Shown here: one piece after another, positions 53,118 to 63,279 of the stretch
Numbering within the stretch: the first letter of the stretch is position 1
How the letters are laid out: every line of letters starts with the position of its first letter
Assembly (NCBI GenBank): GCA_001295905.1
Contig: LJHT01000009.1
Span: 1-64,000, forward strand
Reading direction: 5' to 3'
Source: a beta proteobacterium AAP51
Lineage (GTDB): Bacteria > Pseudomonadota > Gammaproteobacteria > Burkholderiales > Burkholderiaceae_C
DNA length: 64,000 nt
The notes under the pieces: generated by a model
What the model saw: only the letters and a program-made list of their open reading frames with translations
Database searches by the model: none
Told to the model about the DNA's origin: nothing
Made by a program: the position numbers and the translations under genes

Positions 53118-54281
53118 ATGAACAACCAGGTTCTCATTCCCACCCACCCTGAACGCATCCACCCGCTGCTGGGCCACCACGTCGCCGGCCTGGGTGCCGA
53201 CCGCGCCGACTGGCAGGACACCATCCGCCGCGTCATCCACAACCTCGTCAACATAAAGGACGTGGACGGCAGCTTCCTGCTGAAGCTGGAGGACGGCCGC
53301 GTCATCGACACCAAGAGCTGGCACGGCTTCGAATGGACGCAGGGCATCGGCCTCTATGGCCTGTGGAAAGTGTGGCAGATGACGGGCGACGAAGCCGCCT
53401 GGAAGACCATGACGCAGTGGTTCGCCGACCGCTTCGCCGAAGGCTCGCCCTCGCGCAACATCAACACGGTGGCGCCGTTCCTGACGCTGGCCAACCTGTA
53501 CGAGCGCACCGGCACGCCCAGCTACCAGCCCTACCTGGACGTGTGGGCCGAGTGGGTGTTCAGGCAGATGCCGCGCACCGAGGAAGGCGGGCTGCAGCAC
53601 ATCGTCTACAACAGCGTGAACCACCAGCAGCTCTGGGACGACACGCTGATGATGAGCGTGCTGCCGCTGGCGCGCATCGGCCAGGTGCTCAAGCGCCCGC
53701 ACTACATCGAAGAAGCCAAGCGCCAGTTCATGGTGCACGTGAAGTACCTGGCCGACCCCGCCACCGGCCTGTGGTTCCACGGCTGGACCTTCGACGGCCG
53801 CCACCACTTTGCCAAGGCCCGCTGGGCGCGCGGCAACTCGTGGGTGACCATCGCCATCCCCGAATTCATCGAGATGCTGGCGCTGCCCGAGGGCGACGCC
53901 CTGCGGATGTTCCTCACCGAAACGCTGTCGGCGCAGGTGAAGGCGCTGGCGCCGCTGCAAACCGAAAGCGGCATGTTCCGCACGCTGCTGGACGACCCCA
54001 GCTCCTATGAAGAAGCTGCAGCCACGGCCGGCTTCGCCTACGGCATCTTGAAGGGCGTGCGCCTGGGCCTGCTGCCGGCCGAATTCGAGACCGTGGGCCG
54101 CCGTGCCGCGCTGGCCGTGCGCCGGCACATCAACGACGCAGGTGAACTCACGCAGGTGTCCTTCGGCACGCCGGTGTTCAACACGCTGCAGGAATACAAG
54201 GACATCCCGCTCACCAGCATGCCCTTCGGGCAGAGCATGGCGCTGCTGGCCCTCGTCGAATTCAACTACCGCTTCCTGTGA
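53118..54281 (+). CDS. GH105 unsaturated rhamnogalacturonyl hydrolase, cytoplasmic
   Basis: The 387-residue protein is close to YteR in length and layout. It is a single (alpha/alpha)6 barrel that hydrates unsaturated galacturonyl-rhamnose, giving rhamnose and a 5-keto-uronate. Motifs: SWHGFEWTQGIGLYG, INTVAPFLTLANLYE, LWDDTLMM with the probable catalytic Asp175, WFHGWTF and ARWARGNSWV. There is no signal peptide, so it acts in the cytoplasm after import, unlike the exported GH105-DUF4861 protein of the other operon. The symporter gene starts 2 nt downstream, in keeping with import followed by hydrolysis. Confidence 0.95.
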   Translation: MNNQVLIPTHPERIHPLLGHHVAGLGADRADWQDTIRRVIHNLVNIKDVDGSFLLKLEDGRVIDTKSWHGFEWTQGIGLYGLWKVWQMTGDEAAWKTMTQWFADRFAEGSPSRNINTVAPFLTLANLYERTGTPSYQPYLDVWAEWVFRQMPRTEEGGLQHIVYNSVNHQQLWDDTLMMSVLPLARIGQVLKRPHYIEEAKRQFMVHVKYLADPATGLWFHGWTFDGRHHFAKARWARGNSWVTIAIPEFIEMLALPEGDALRMFLTETLSAQVKALAPLQTESGMFRTLLDDPSSYEEAAATAGFAYGILKGVRLGLLPAEFETVGRRAALAVRRHINDAGELTQVSFGTPVFNTLQEYKDIPLTSMPFGQSMALLALVEFNYRFL

Positions 54282-54283
54282 CC

Positions 54284-55861
54284 ATGGGCGCCACTTCCCT
54301 GACCACCGCCCCCATGCGCCAGCCCACCTGGCGCAACTACTGGGGCTGGGGCTCCGGCGACATGCTGGGCGCCGGCGCGCAGGCCGTCATCACCGGCTGG
54401 CTGTTCTACTTCTTCGTCACCTTCTGCGGCCTCAGCGCCGTCGAGGCCGGGCTCATCCTGGGCCTGCCGCGGCTCATCGAAGCCATCAGCTGCCCGCTCA
54501 TCGGCTACATGTCCGACAACCTGCGCAACAGCCGCATCGGCCGGCGCATCGGGCGGCGCCGCATCTTCCTCATTGCGGTGCTGCCGCTTCTGCCCAGCTT
54601 CGCGCTGCTGTTCGTGACGGGGCAGACCTTCTGGTACTACCTGGCGGTCTTCATCTTCTTCGAGCTGCTCTACACGGCCTTCCTCATTCCCTGGGAAACC
54701 ATGGCCGCCGAGATGAGCAAGGACTACGCCGAGAAAGCCAAGTTCGCCGGTGCGCGCATGCTGGTGGCCCAGGGCTCGGCCATCCTGGCCAGCTTCCTGC
54801 CCACGCTGCTGATCGCGCAGTTCGGCGGCAAGGACACGGCCGAACCCTTTTTCTGGATGGCGGTGATCTTCGGCATCCTGTTCAGCCTGGTGGTGCTGAT
54901 CGTGCTGCTGTCTTCTTGGGAGCGGCCCTATACCGAAGAAGAGCTGCGCCAACCGGTGGCCACCTTGAGCTGGGCCGAAGCGGCGCAGATCCCGTTCAAG
55001 ATGTTCCGCGACCTGTTCTCCACGCTGCGCATCCGGGCCTTCCGCCAGCACCTGTCCATCTACCTGGGCGGCTACCTGTCGCAGGACATCTTCAACACCG
55101 CCTTCCCCATCTTCGTGGCCACGGTGCTGCTGGGTTCGATGGGGGCCACGCTGGCCATCAGCCAGCTGATGACGGTGATGTACATCGCGCAGTTCTTCAG
55201 CGTGATGATCGCCATCCGCGTGGTCATCAAGGTCGGGCCGGTGTTCGCCTACAAGGCGGCCATCACCTTGTTCATCACGGCCACGCTGCTGTACGGCTGG
55301 CTCTACCTGCAGCAGCGTGCTGTGGGGGCCGAGGCGCCTTCGCCGCTGTGGCTGTTCGGGCCCATCATCCTGGCCGGCCTGGGCCGCGGCACGCTGAACT
55401 TCGTGCCCTGGTCGGTCTACAACTATTTGCCTGATGTGGACGAGGCCGTCACCGGCCTGCGCCGCGAAGGCATCTTCGCCGGCGTGATGACCATGGTGCG
55501 CAAGGTCGCGCAAAGCGTGGCCATCGTCGCCACGGGCTGGCTCATCGGCCTGGGCGGTTACGTCTCGCCCAAGAGCGTGGCCGGCGGCGTGGTCACGCAG
55601 AGCGAGACCGCGGTGATGACGGTGACGCTGGTGATGGTGGTCGGCCCCATCCTGATGATGCTGCTGGGCCTGTGGGCGGCCTACAACTTCAACCTCACCG
55701 CCAAGACGCACCGCGTTCTGGTCGATGAAGTCGAGCGCTTGCGCGCGGGCGAAACCGAGCCTTCCAGCCCGGAAGCCCAGCGCATCGTCGAAGACCTGAC
55801 CGGCTGGCGCTACGAGACCCTGTGGGGCCGTGGCGACAAGAACCGCAAGCCGGCGGCCTGA
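54284..55861 (+). CDS. Sugar symporter, GPH/MelB-type MFS
   Basis: The 525-residue inner-membrane protein has about 12 hydrophobic helices. The first helix with GSGDMLGAGAQAVITGWLFYFF, the loop GLPRLIEAISCPLIGYMSD and the basic IGRRIGRRR loop are typical of the glycoside-pentoside-hexuronide:cation symporters. In similar loci such carriers import uronide-rhamnose disaccharides made by RG lyases. The start is 2 nt behind GH105, so expression is coupled. The last 60 residues form a polar cytoplasmic tail. The exact substrate is inferred from neighbours. Confidence 0.9.
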   Translation: MGATSLTTAPMRQPTWRNYWGWGSGDMLGAGAQAVITGWLFYFFVTFCGLSAVEAGLILGLPRLIEAISCPLIGYMSDNLRNSRIGRRIGRRRIFLIAVLPLLPSFALLFVTGQTFWYYLAVFIFFELLYTAFLIPWETMAAEMSKDYAEKAKFAGARMLVAQGSAILASFLPTLLIAQFGGKDTAEPFFWMAVIFGILFSLVVLIVLLSSWERPYTEEELRQPVATLSWAEAAQIPFKMFRDLFSTLRIRAFRQHLSIYLGGYLSQDIFNTAFPIFVATVLLGSMGATLAISQLMTVMYIAQFFSVMIAIRVVIKVGPVFAYKAAITLFITATLLYGWLYLQQRAVGAEAPSPLWLFGPIILAGLGRGTLNFVPWSVYNYLPDVDEAVTGLRREGIFAGVMTMVRKVAQSVAIVATGWLIGLGGYVSPKSVAGGVVTQSETAVMTVTLVMVVGPILMMLLGLWAAYNFNLTAKTHRVLVDEVERLRAGETEPSSPEAQRIVEDLTGWRYETLWGRGDKNRKPAA

Positions 55862-55959
55862 AGCCCCGTAGCTGCTGAGCCGCTGAGCCCCTGCGCACCC
55901 GAACCCCTGAACCCCGAACCCGCAGCACGGCCTGAAGGCAGCCCGCGCCCGCATCCATC

Positions 55960-58803
55960 ATGAGTGAACACAGCCCGCGCCTGAACCGGCGCCAGTTCGT
56001 CGGCGGCGGTGCCGTGCTGGGCGTGGCCTCGGCCAGCGGCCACGCGTTGGCTGCCGGCCCGGCCGCAGCGGCTTCAACCGTCGCTGCCGGCCCCACGCCC
56101 GGCGCCGGCAGCAGCGCGCCCGCCCGCCCGCAGGCGCTGCGCTGGCTGGATGGCCAGGCGCCCGCGCTGCATGCCGGCGTCACCTGGGGCCTGCCCTGGG
56201 CGCGAGGGCAGTGCCCGCGCGGCACCGCCTTCGTGCTGCGCGACCCGCAGGGCCAGCCGCAGCCGCTGCAGACCTGGCCGCTGGCCTGGTGGCCCGACGG
56301 CTCGCTGAAGTGGACGGGCCACGCCATCGCGCCCGGGGTGTCGGTGGGTGATGGATCAGGTGCCTCAGGCGCCGGCTGGCAAGTGCAGCCGCTGCCTGCG
56401 GGCCAGGCCGCGCCCTCCACGCCCAGCGTGGTGGTGACGGTGGAAGAAGGCGCCGAGGCCGTGACGGTGAACACCGGCACGGTGGTGTGCGTGGTGCCGC
56501 GCCGCGGGCCGGTGCTGGTGCGCAGCGTCACGCGCAGGGGCGTGGAGGTGATGCGCCAGGTGCAGCTGGTGGCGCAGAGCAGCGCCGACGCCAGCGGCAG
56601 CGGCGAGCTCACTGCCTTCGAAGGTGTGGTGGAGCAGCTCCACATCGAACAGCGCGGCCCGCAGCGCGCGGTGCTGCGCCTGCGCGGGCAGCACCGTGTG
56701 GCGCAGCCTGGCACCGCCGGGCCGCAGGCTCCGCGCGCCTGGCTGCCTTTCGACCTGCGCCTCTACTTCTACGCCGGCGGCGACGCGCTGCGCGTGATGC
56801 ACAGCTGGGTGTTCGACGGTGAACCGCAGCGCGACTTCATCCGCGGCCTGGGCCTGCGTTTCGACGTGCCGCTGCGCGACGCCCCGCACGACCGGCATGT
56901 GCGCTTTGCCGCTGAAGGCGAGGGCCCGAACGGCCAGGCCGCCTACGGCTTGTGGGCCGAAGCCGTGCGCGGCCTCACCGGCCTGCGCCGCGACCCCGGT
57001 GCCGCGGTGCGTGCCGCGCAGCTGGCCGGCCAGCGCTGCCCGCCGCCCGAGACCTGGCAGCACGCCTCGGTGCGGCGTTTCCTCGAACGCATTCCGGCCT
57101 GGGGCGATGTGAGCCTGTCGCAGCTGGGCCCCGACAGCTTCCAGATCAAGAAGCGCACGCGGGCCGGCCACACCTGGGTGCACAGCGCCTGGGGCGGCCG
57201 TGCCGCCGGCCTGGGCTATGTGGGCGACACGCAAGGCGGCGTGGCCTTCGGCCTGCGTGACTTCTGGCAACGCCACCCGGCGCAGCTGGACATCCGCAAC
57301 GCGCACACCGCCAGCGCGCAGGTGAGCTGCTGGTTCTGGGCGCCCGAGGCGCCCGCGATGGACCTGCGGCCCTACCACGATGGCCTGGGGCAAGACACTT
57401 TCGAGAAGCAGCTCGAAGGCCTGGAAGTCACCTACGAAGACTGGGAGCCCGGCTTCGACACCGCCGTGGGCGTGGGCCGCAGCCACGAGCTGACGCTGTT
57501 CGCCCTGCCCGCCACGCCCTCGCGCGAACGGCTGGTGCAGCTGGCGGGCCTGGTGCAGACGCCGCCGCTGCTGGTGGCCGCGCCGCAGCGCTACCTGGAC
57601 ACGCGCGTCTTCGGCACGCTGTGGACGCTGCCCGACCGCAGCACGCCGCAGAAGGCGGCCCTCGAAGACCGGCTCGATTTCGTCGTCAAGTTCTACCAGG
57701 ACCAGGCCGAACAGCGCCGCTGGACCGGCTTCTGGGACTACGGCGACGTGCACCACACCTTCGACGCCGACCGCCACGAGTGGCGCTACGACGTCGGCGG
57801 CTACGCCTGGGCCAACAGCGAGCTGTCGCCCGACCTCTGGCTGTGGAGCATGTTCTTGCGCAGCGGGCGTGCCGACATCTTCCGCTTCGCCGAAGCCATG
57901 GTGCGCCACACCACCGAGGTGGACACCTACCACCTCGGCCGCTTCAAGGGCCTGGGCACGCGGCACGGCGTGCTGCACTGGAGCGACAGCGCCAAGCAGT
58001 TGCGCATCAGCACCGGCGCCTACCGGCGCCAGTACTTCTACCTCACGGCCGACGAGCGCATCGGCGACGTGCTGGACATGCTGACCACGGCCGACCGCCA
58101 GCTCATCGCGCTGAACCCCACGCGCAAGATCAAGGACGCGCCCAAGCTGCCACCCGGCCAGGCCGTGATGGGCGTGGGCACCGACTGGGGCTCGATGCTG
58201 GCCAACTGGCTGACGGCCTGGGAACGCAGCGGCGACGCGCGCTGGCGCGATCGCATCGCGCGCGGCATGGCCTCGGTGGCGGCGATGCCGCGCGGCTTCT
58301 TCAGTGCGTCGGGCGCCGGCTACGACCCTGAGACCGGCGCGCTCAGCAACCTCATTGGCGAGCGCGCCAGCGCCAGCCACCTGAGCGCCGTCTTCGGCCT
58401 CGTGGAAATGCTGGCCGAGCTGGCCGAGCTGATCGAGGTGCCGGGCTTCGAAAAGGCCTGGCTGCAGTACTGCCGCCTCTACAACGCGCCGGTGGAAGAG
58501 CAGCGGCGTGAACTCGGCATGCCGCACGGCGGCACCAACGCGCTGACGGTGGGGCACTCGCGCCTGACCGCCTACGCCGCGATGCGCCTGAACGACCCCG
58601 CGCTGGCGCGCCGCGCCTGGGCCGAGATGCTGGGCGACCGGCGCTTCGGCAACCGCCCGCTGGCCACCACGCGCATCGAAGGCCCGGCCGTGCTGCGCCC
58701 GGTGGACGTGGCGCCCTGGGTCAGCACCAACGACGCCGCGCAGTGGAGCCTGGCGGCGATGCAGAACCTGGCCTGGGTGGGCGCGCACCTGCCGAAGGAC
58801 TGA
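55960..58803 (+). CDS. Exo-rhamnogalacturonan lyase family protein, PL26 (PcRGLX/YetA-like)
   Basis: The 947-residue protein begins with a twin-arginine signal (NRRQFVGGGAVLG). Three parts of the PcRGLX/YetA family can be followed: an N-terminal RIFT-barrel-type beta domain (about 60-330, WPLAWWPDGSLKWTG), a second beta domain (about 350-560, GFGLRDFWQRHP, CWFWAPEAPAMDLRPYHD), and an (alpha/alpha)-barrel C-terminal region (about 580-940, WTGFWDYGDVHHTFD, DVGGYAWANSE, HLGRFKGLGTRHGVLHW). PL26 enzymes release unsaturated disaccharides from RG-I chain ends. With PL11 and PL4 it gives the locus a third lyase type. It is 98 nt behind the symporter gene. Family by motif, activity inferred. Confidence 0.87.
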   Translation: MSEHSPRLNRRQFVGGGAVLGVASASGHALAAGPAAAASTVAAGPTPGAGSSAPARPQALRWLDGQAPALHAGVTWGLPWARGQCPRGTAFVLRDPQGQPQPLQTWPLAWWPDGSLKWTGHAIAPGVSVGDGSGASGAGWQVQPLPAGQAAPSTPSVVVTVEEGAEAVTVNTGTVVCVVPRRGPVLVRSVTRRGVEVMRQVQLVAQSSADASGSGELTAFEGVVEQLHIEQRGPQRAVLRLRGQHRVAQPGTAGPQAPRAWLPFDLRLYFYAGGDALRVMHSWVFDGEPQRDFIRGLGLRFDVPLRDAPHDRHVRFAAEGEGPNGQAAYGLWAEAVRGLTGLRRDPGAAVRAAQLAGQRCPPPETWQHASVRRFLERIPAWGDVSLSQLGPDSFQIKKRTRAGHTWVHSAWGGRAAGLGYVGDTQGGVAFGLRDFWQRHPAQLDIRNAHTASAQVSCWFWAPEAPAMDLRPYHDGLGQDTFEKQLEGLEVTYEDWEPGFDTAVGVGRSHELTLFALPATPSRERLVQLAGLVQTPPLLVAAPQRYLDTRVFGTLWTLPDRSTPQKAALEDRLDFVVKFYQDQAEQRRWTGFWDYGDVHHTFDADRHEWRYDVGGYAWANSELSPDLWLWSMFLRSGRADIFRFAEAMVRHTTEVDTYHLGRFKGLGTRHGVLHWSDSAKQLRISTGAYRRQYFYLTADERIGDVLDMLTTADRQLIALNPTRKIKDAPKLPPGQAVMGVGTDWGSMLANWLTAWERSGDARWRDRIARGMASVAAMPRGFFSASGAGYDPETGALSNLIGERASASHLSAVFGLVEMLAELAELIEVPGFEKAWLQYCRLYNAPVEEQRRELGMPHGGTNALTVGHSRLTAYAAMRLNDPALARRAWAEMLGDRRFGNRPLATTRIEGPAVLRPVDVAPWVSTNDAAQWSLAAMQNLAWVGAHLPKD

Positions 58804-58808
58804 GGGCG

Positions 58809-61355
58809 ATGCGGCGGCTCTTCACCACCACCACGCTGGCGCTGGCGGCCCTGGCGGCGCTGGTGCTCGGCGCCCCTTGCTGGGCTGCGGCGCCGCAGGC
58901 CGCGGTCGCGGCGCCAGCGCAGCCGGCGACGGTCGCGCAGCGCTTCCACTTCGGCAGCGGCCCGGCCCCGGCTGGCGCGGTGCGCGTGGCGGCCGACACG
59001 CCCTACAGCGCCGACCGCGGCCACGGCTACGAGCCCCTGGCCACCGGCAGCGCCGGCGCGCGCTACTTCTCGGTGGCCCTGCCCGAAGGCAGCTACCGCG
59101 TCACCGCCACGCTGGGCGGCATGGCCGAAGCCGGCCTCACGACCGTCAAGGCCGAGCTGCGCCGCCTCGTGCTGCAGAACCTGCCGACCTCGCCGCGCCG
59201 CACGGTGGACGCCAGCTTCACCGTGCACGTGCGCAACGCGCTCATCAGCGCCGGCCCGAACCGTGCCGCCGGCCAGGTGGCCTTGCGCGTGCCGCGCGAG
59301 AGCGTGGACGAAGCCTGGAACTGGGACGGCAAGCTCACGCTGGAGATCCACGGTGCGCCCACCGCGCTGCAGGCCCTGCGCATCGAGCCCGTGCAGGTGC
59401 CGCTGCTCTTCGTGCTGGGCGACAGCACCGTGGCCGACCAACCGCGCGAGCCCTATGCCAGCTGGGGCCAGATGCTGCCGCGCTGGTTCGGGCCCGGCGC
59501 CGCGGTGGTGAGCCTGGCGCAGAGCGGCGAGACCTTCCGCGACAGCCTGCAGCGCCGCCGCCTCGACAAGATCCTGGCGCTGGCGCGCCCCGGCGACACC
59601 GTGCTGATGCAGTACGGCCACAACGACCAGAAGCAGCTGCGCGACGGCAGCGGCAGCGTGGCCAGCTACCAGGCCGAGATCCGCCAGCACCTCGCCGCGC
59701 TGCAGGCCGCGCGCCTGCAGCCGGTGCTGGTGACGCCAGTGGAACGCCGCTTCTTCGAACCCGACGGCTCGCTGCGCAACACGCTGGCCGAGCACGTGGC
59801 CGCGATGCGCGCCGTGGCCGCCGAAGCGCAGGTGCCGCTGCTCGACCTCAACGCCGCCAGCCGCACGCTGTACGCCGCCTACGGCCCGGCCCAGGCGCCC
59901 GGGCTCTCCGCCACCGGCGCCGATGGCCGCGTGGACCCCACGCACCACAACAACCCCGGCGCCTGGCTGCTGGCGGGCCTGGTGGCGCAGGGCCTGCAAG
60001 AACTGAAGCTGCCCATTGCCGCGCAACTGCGGCGCGACGCGCCCGAGGTGAACGCCGCGAGGCCCCCGGCCCTGGCCGACATCACCATCGCCGCCAGCCC
60101 GCTCACCACGCAGCAGCGGCCCGCGGGCGACACCGACACCGCCACCAACACGGGCCCGCGGGCGCCCACCGGCGCGGGCGCCGCGCCGGTCTACCCCGAG
60201 CGCATGGCGCGCTTGCAGGCCGCGGTGCAGCGCGAGATCGACCAAGGCCGCCTGGCGGGCGCCGTCACCTACCTCGCGCGGCACGGCCAGCCGGTGTTTT
60301 TCCAGGCCCAGGGCCTGGCCCGTGTGGAAGAGCAGGAGGCCATGCGCCCCGACACGCTTTTCCGCCTGGCCAGCATGAGCAAGGCCGTCACCACGGTGGC
60401 GGCGATGATGCTCTACGAGGAAGGCCACTTCCTGCTGCGCGACCCCATCCACAAGTGGCTGCCGGCTTTTGCGAACGTGCAGGTGGCGGTGGCGCCGCCG
60501 GCGGGTTCACCCCCGGGCACGCCGCCGCGGCTGGAGAAGCCCAAGCGCGCCATCACCGTGCGCGACCTGCTGCTGCACACCGCGGGCATGACCTACGGCA
60601 GCGGCCCCGCGGCCGAAGAGTGGAAACGCGCCGGCTTCAACGACTGGTACCTGCTGCACCTGAACGAGACCATCGGCGAGTGGAGCGAGCGCCTGGCCAA
60701 GCTGCCGCTGCAGGGCCACCCCGGTGAAGCTTTCCAGTACGGCTATGCCACCGATGTGCTGGGCCGCCTGGTCGAGATCTGGTCGGGCCTGCCGCTGGAG
60801 CGTTTTGTCGAACAGCGCATCACGCAGCCGCTGCGCATGCCCGACACGCACTTCTTCCTGCCCCCGGAAAAGGCGCCGCGCCTGGCGCATGTGTACGCGC
60901 TGGAAGGCGGGCGCCTGGTGCTGAAGGAAACGCCGGCCAACAGCGACTTCCTGCGCGGCCCGCGCAAGCTGGCCTCGGGCGGCGCCGGCCTCGTCAGCAG
61001 CGCGCCCGACTACGCGCGTTTCCTGCAGATGCTGCTGAACGGCGGCGTGCTCGACGGAGTGCGCCTGCTGAACCCGGCCACCGTGGCGATGATGACGCGC
61101 GACCACCTGGGCGCGAAGTTCACCGGCGATGCCGAAGGCGCGGGCTTCGGCTTCTGGGTGGCCAGCAACCCCGGCACGCGCAGCGAACTCGCCAGCCCCG
61201 GCAGCTACGGCTGGGGCAGCGCCTACGTGCCGCAGTACATGGTCGACCCCGAGACCCAGAGCGTGTTCATCTTCCTGGCGCAGCTGCGCCCGGCGGCCGA
61301 CAGCACGATCAACCAGCGCGTGAAGGTCCTGGCCCGCCAGGCGCTGGCGGACTGA
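58809..61355 (+). CDS. CE12 rhamnogalacturonan acetylesterase fused to beta-lactamase-like serine hydrolase
   Basis: The 848-residue exported protein has two enzyme parts. After the signal peptide comes a small beta domain (about 40-190) and a CE12-type SGNH esterase: GDSTVADQP with Ser206, QYGHNDQ, and DPTHHN with Asp376 and His379. It should remove acetyl groups from RG-I galacturonate, which opens the backbone to the lyases. A linker of about 55 residues joins it to a class C beta-lactamase/EstB-like domain (about 470-848): SMSK with Ser522 and Lys525, Tyr644 in QYGYATDVLG, and GGAGLVSSAPDYARF. Most likely this is a second esterase for another ester type. The gene follows PL26 by 5 nt. Confidence 0.9.
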   Translation: MRRLFTTTTLALAALAALVLGAPCWAAAPQAAVAAPAQPATVAQRFHFGSGPAPAGAVRVAADTPYSADRGHGYEPLATGSAGARYFSVALPEGSYRVTATLGGMAEAGLTTVKAELRRLVLQNLPTSPRRTVDASFTVHVRNALISAGPNRAAGQVALRVPRESVDEAWNWDGKLTLEIHGAPTALQALRIEPVQVPLLFVLGDSTVADQPREPYASWGQMLPRWFGPGAAVVSLAQSGETFRDSLQRRRLDKILALARPGDTVLMQYGHNDQKQLRDGSGSVASYQAEIRQHLAALQAARLQPVLVTPVERRFFEPDGSLRNTLAEHVAAMRAVAAEAQVPLLDLNAASRTLYAAYGPAQAPGLSATGADGRVDPTHHNNPGAWLLAGLVAQGLQELKLPIAAQLRRDAPEVNAARPPALADITIAASPLTTQQRPAGDTDTATNTGPRAPTGAGAAPVYPERMARLQAAVQREIDQGRLAGAVTYLARHGQPVFFQAQGLARVEEQEAMRPDTLFRLASMSKAVTTVAAMMLYEEGHFLLRDPIHKWLPAFANVQVAVAPPAGSPPGTPPRLEKPKRAITVRDLLLHTAGMTYGSGPAAEEWKRAGFNDWYLLHLNETIGEWSERLAKLPLQGHPGEAFQYGYATDVLGRLVEIWSGLPLERFVEQRITQPLRMPDTHFFLPPEKAPRLAHVYALEGGRLVLKETPANSDFLRGPRKLASGGAGLVSSAPDYARFLQMLLNGGVLDGVRLLNPATVAMMTRDHLGAKFTGDAEGAGFGFWVASNPGTRSELASPGSYGWGSAYVPQYMVDPETQSVFIFLAQLRPAADSTINQRVKVLARQALAD

Positions 61356-61406
61356 CGCTGCGGGTTCCCAGCCTCACCCCCACCCCAAAAAGAGAACGGA
61401 GACACG

Positions 61407-63248
61407 ATGCAACCCTGGATTTCAAGCTTGGCCCTGCAACGCAGCGCCCGCGTGGCAGGCGCCGCCCTGCTGCTGGCCACACTCACCCCCGTGGCGCTGG
61501 CCGCCATCACCATCACCACGGTGTACGACGGCGGTAACCTGGCGCGGCCGCAGTACGTCATCAACACCGATTCGGGCCTCGTGTTCCGCGTGCGGGGCTA
61601 CGACAACGGCGCCAGCACCACCTCGGCCGGCGACATCTCCAGCATGGTCTTCAACGGCGTGGAGTACGCCGACGCGAACCGGGGCACGCACGTCAACTCG
61701 GGCGCCGACTTCATCTACAACGGCGTCTCCGGGCCCAACGCCGTGGCCGTGAAGGCCGAGCTGGTGGACGCCGAAGGCAACCTCACCCCGGCCTCCACGG
61801 CCCCCAATGGCGTGGTCTCGGGCGAGCACTACGCCCGCGTCACCGTCACCGTGCGCAGCACGCTGGGCGGCGTGTTCACGCACTACTACATGGCCCGCCG
61901 CGGTGAACACAACATCCACATGGGCACGCACTTCACCGAGCAGCCCACCACCGATGCGCAGGTGCGTTTCATCGCCCGCGTGCCCATCTCGCGCCTGCCC
62001 AACGGCGGCCCCGCGGGCACGCCCGGTGGCTTGAGCAGCCAGGGCACCTGGGCCGGCGACACACGCGGCACCAGCTTCGCGGTGGAGTCGTCCGACATCT
62101 TCGGCTTCCCGGCCACCAGCCCTTTCGCGGGCCAGACGCGCTCCAAGCACTACGCCAACATGCGCCTGAAGGACTGGCAGTACTTCGGCGGTACCGGCAA
62201 CAACGTCGGCATGTGGTTCTGGCGCGGCAACAACGAAGGCAATTCCGGCGGCCCGTTCTACCGCTGCCTGCTGCAGCAGATCACCACCACCTACAACGAA
62301 CTCACCTACATGGTGAATTACGGCCAGGCGCAGACCGAGCCCTACCGCCTGGGCGTGCTGAACCTGTACACGCTGATGTTCACCACCGGCGCGCCACCGA
62401 CTGCTGCGCCTGACACCCGCTGGCACCGCGTGATGGGCCTGGTGGGCTACGTACCGCCCGAAGGCCGCGGCGGCGTGGTGGTGGGCGGGCTCACCGGCCG
62501 CGTGCCGGGCGTGCCCTACACCGTGGGCCTGAGCAATGCGCAGGCGCAGTACTGGGCCGACCCCGACCCCGTTACCGGCGCCGTGAACCTGGAAGGCGCC
62601 ATTCCCGGCAACTACACGCTCACCGTCTTCAAGGACGAGCTGCCGGTGCAGACCCTGCCCGTCACGGTGACGGCCAACACCAGCTTCGCGCTGGACCACA
62701 TCGCCATCACCAACGACCCGGCCAGCACCCCGGCGCTGTGGCGCATCGGCGAGTGGAACGGCACGCCGAAGGAGTTCATCAACGGCGACAAGCTCACCGA
62801 CATGCACCCCAGCGACGTGCGCATGGCGCCGTGGACGGTGGGGCCCTTCGTCGTGGGCCAGAGCAACCCCGCCACCGACTGGCCGGCCTACCAGTGGCAG
62901 CGCGTGAACAACGGCCTCGTGGTGCGCTTCAACCTGCGCCGCGGCCAGAACACCGCGCCCCTGCGCCTGCGCATCGGCACCACCACGGCCTTCGCCGGCG
63001 GCCGGCCGGCGGTGGTGGTGAACAGCTGGAACTCCAGCTTCCCCTCGGCCACGCCCAACCTCACGCGCAACCTCACCACGGGCAGCTACCGCGGCATCAA
63101 CCGCCTCTACACCTGGGACATCCCCGCCAGCCAGCTGGTGGTGGGCACCAACACCCTGGTTATCAACACCATCAGCGGCACGGCCGGCGCGGGCTTCCTG
63201 AGCCCGTCCATCGCCTTCGACGCCATCGACCTGGTGCGCGTGCCCTGA
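61407..63248 (+). CDS. Rhamnogalacturonan lyase, PL4 family
   Basis: The 613-residue protein has a signal peptide (about 1-32). It shows the three-domain plan of PL4 rhamnogalacturonan lyases: N-terminal beta-sandwich catalytic domain (about 33-345), an fnIII-like middle domain (about 350-430, GRGGVVVGGLTGRVPG) and a C-terminal carbohydrate-binding-like beta domain (about 440-610). The junction WRIGEWNGTP, FINGDKLTDMHPSDVRM is the family hallmark. It cuts within the RG-I backbone. A good ribosome site (AACGGAGACACG) precedes the ATG. PL4 is better known from fungi and plants, so its bacterial presence with PL11 and PL26 is notable. Confidence 0.9.
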   Translation: MQPWISSLALQRSARVAGAALLLATLTPVALAAITITTVYDGGNLARPQYVINTDSGLVFRVRGYDNGASTTSAGDISSMVFNGVEYADANRGTHVNSGADFIYNGVSGPNAVAVKAELVDAEGNLTPASTAPNGVVSGEHYARVTVTVRSTLGGVFTHYYMARRGEHNIHMGTHFTEQPTTDAQVRFIARVPISRLPNGGPAGTPGGLSSQGTWAGDTRGTSFAVESSDIFGFPATSPFAGQTRSKHYANMRLKDWQYFGGTGNNVGMWFWRGNNEGNSGGPFYRCLLQQITTTYNELTYMVNYGQAQTEPYRLGVLNLYTLMFTTGAPPTAAPDTRWHRVMGLVGYVPPEGRGGVVVGGLTGRVPGVPYTVGLSNAQAQYWADPDPVTGAVNLEGAIPGNYTLTVFKDELPVQTLPVTVTANTSFALDHIAITNDPASTPALWRIGEWNGTPKEFINGDKLTDMHPSDVRMAPWTVGPFVVGQSNPATDWPAYQWQRVNNGLVVRFNLRRGQNTAPLRLRIGTTTAFAGGRPAVVVNSWNSSFPSATPNLTRNLTTGSYRGINRLYTWDIPASQLVVGTNTLVINTISGTAGAGFLSPSIAFDAIDLVRVP

Positions 63249-63279
63249 ACCTCTTCCACACCTGTTGACCAACACTCCG

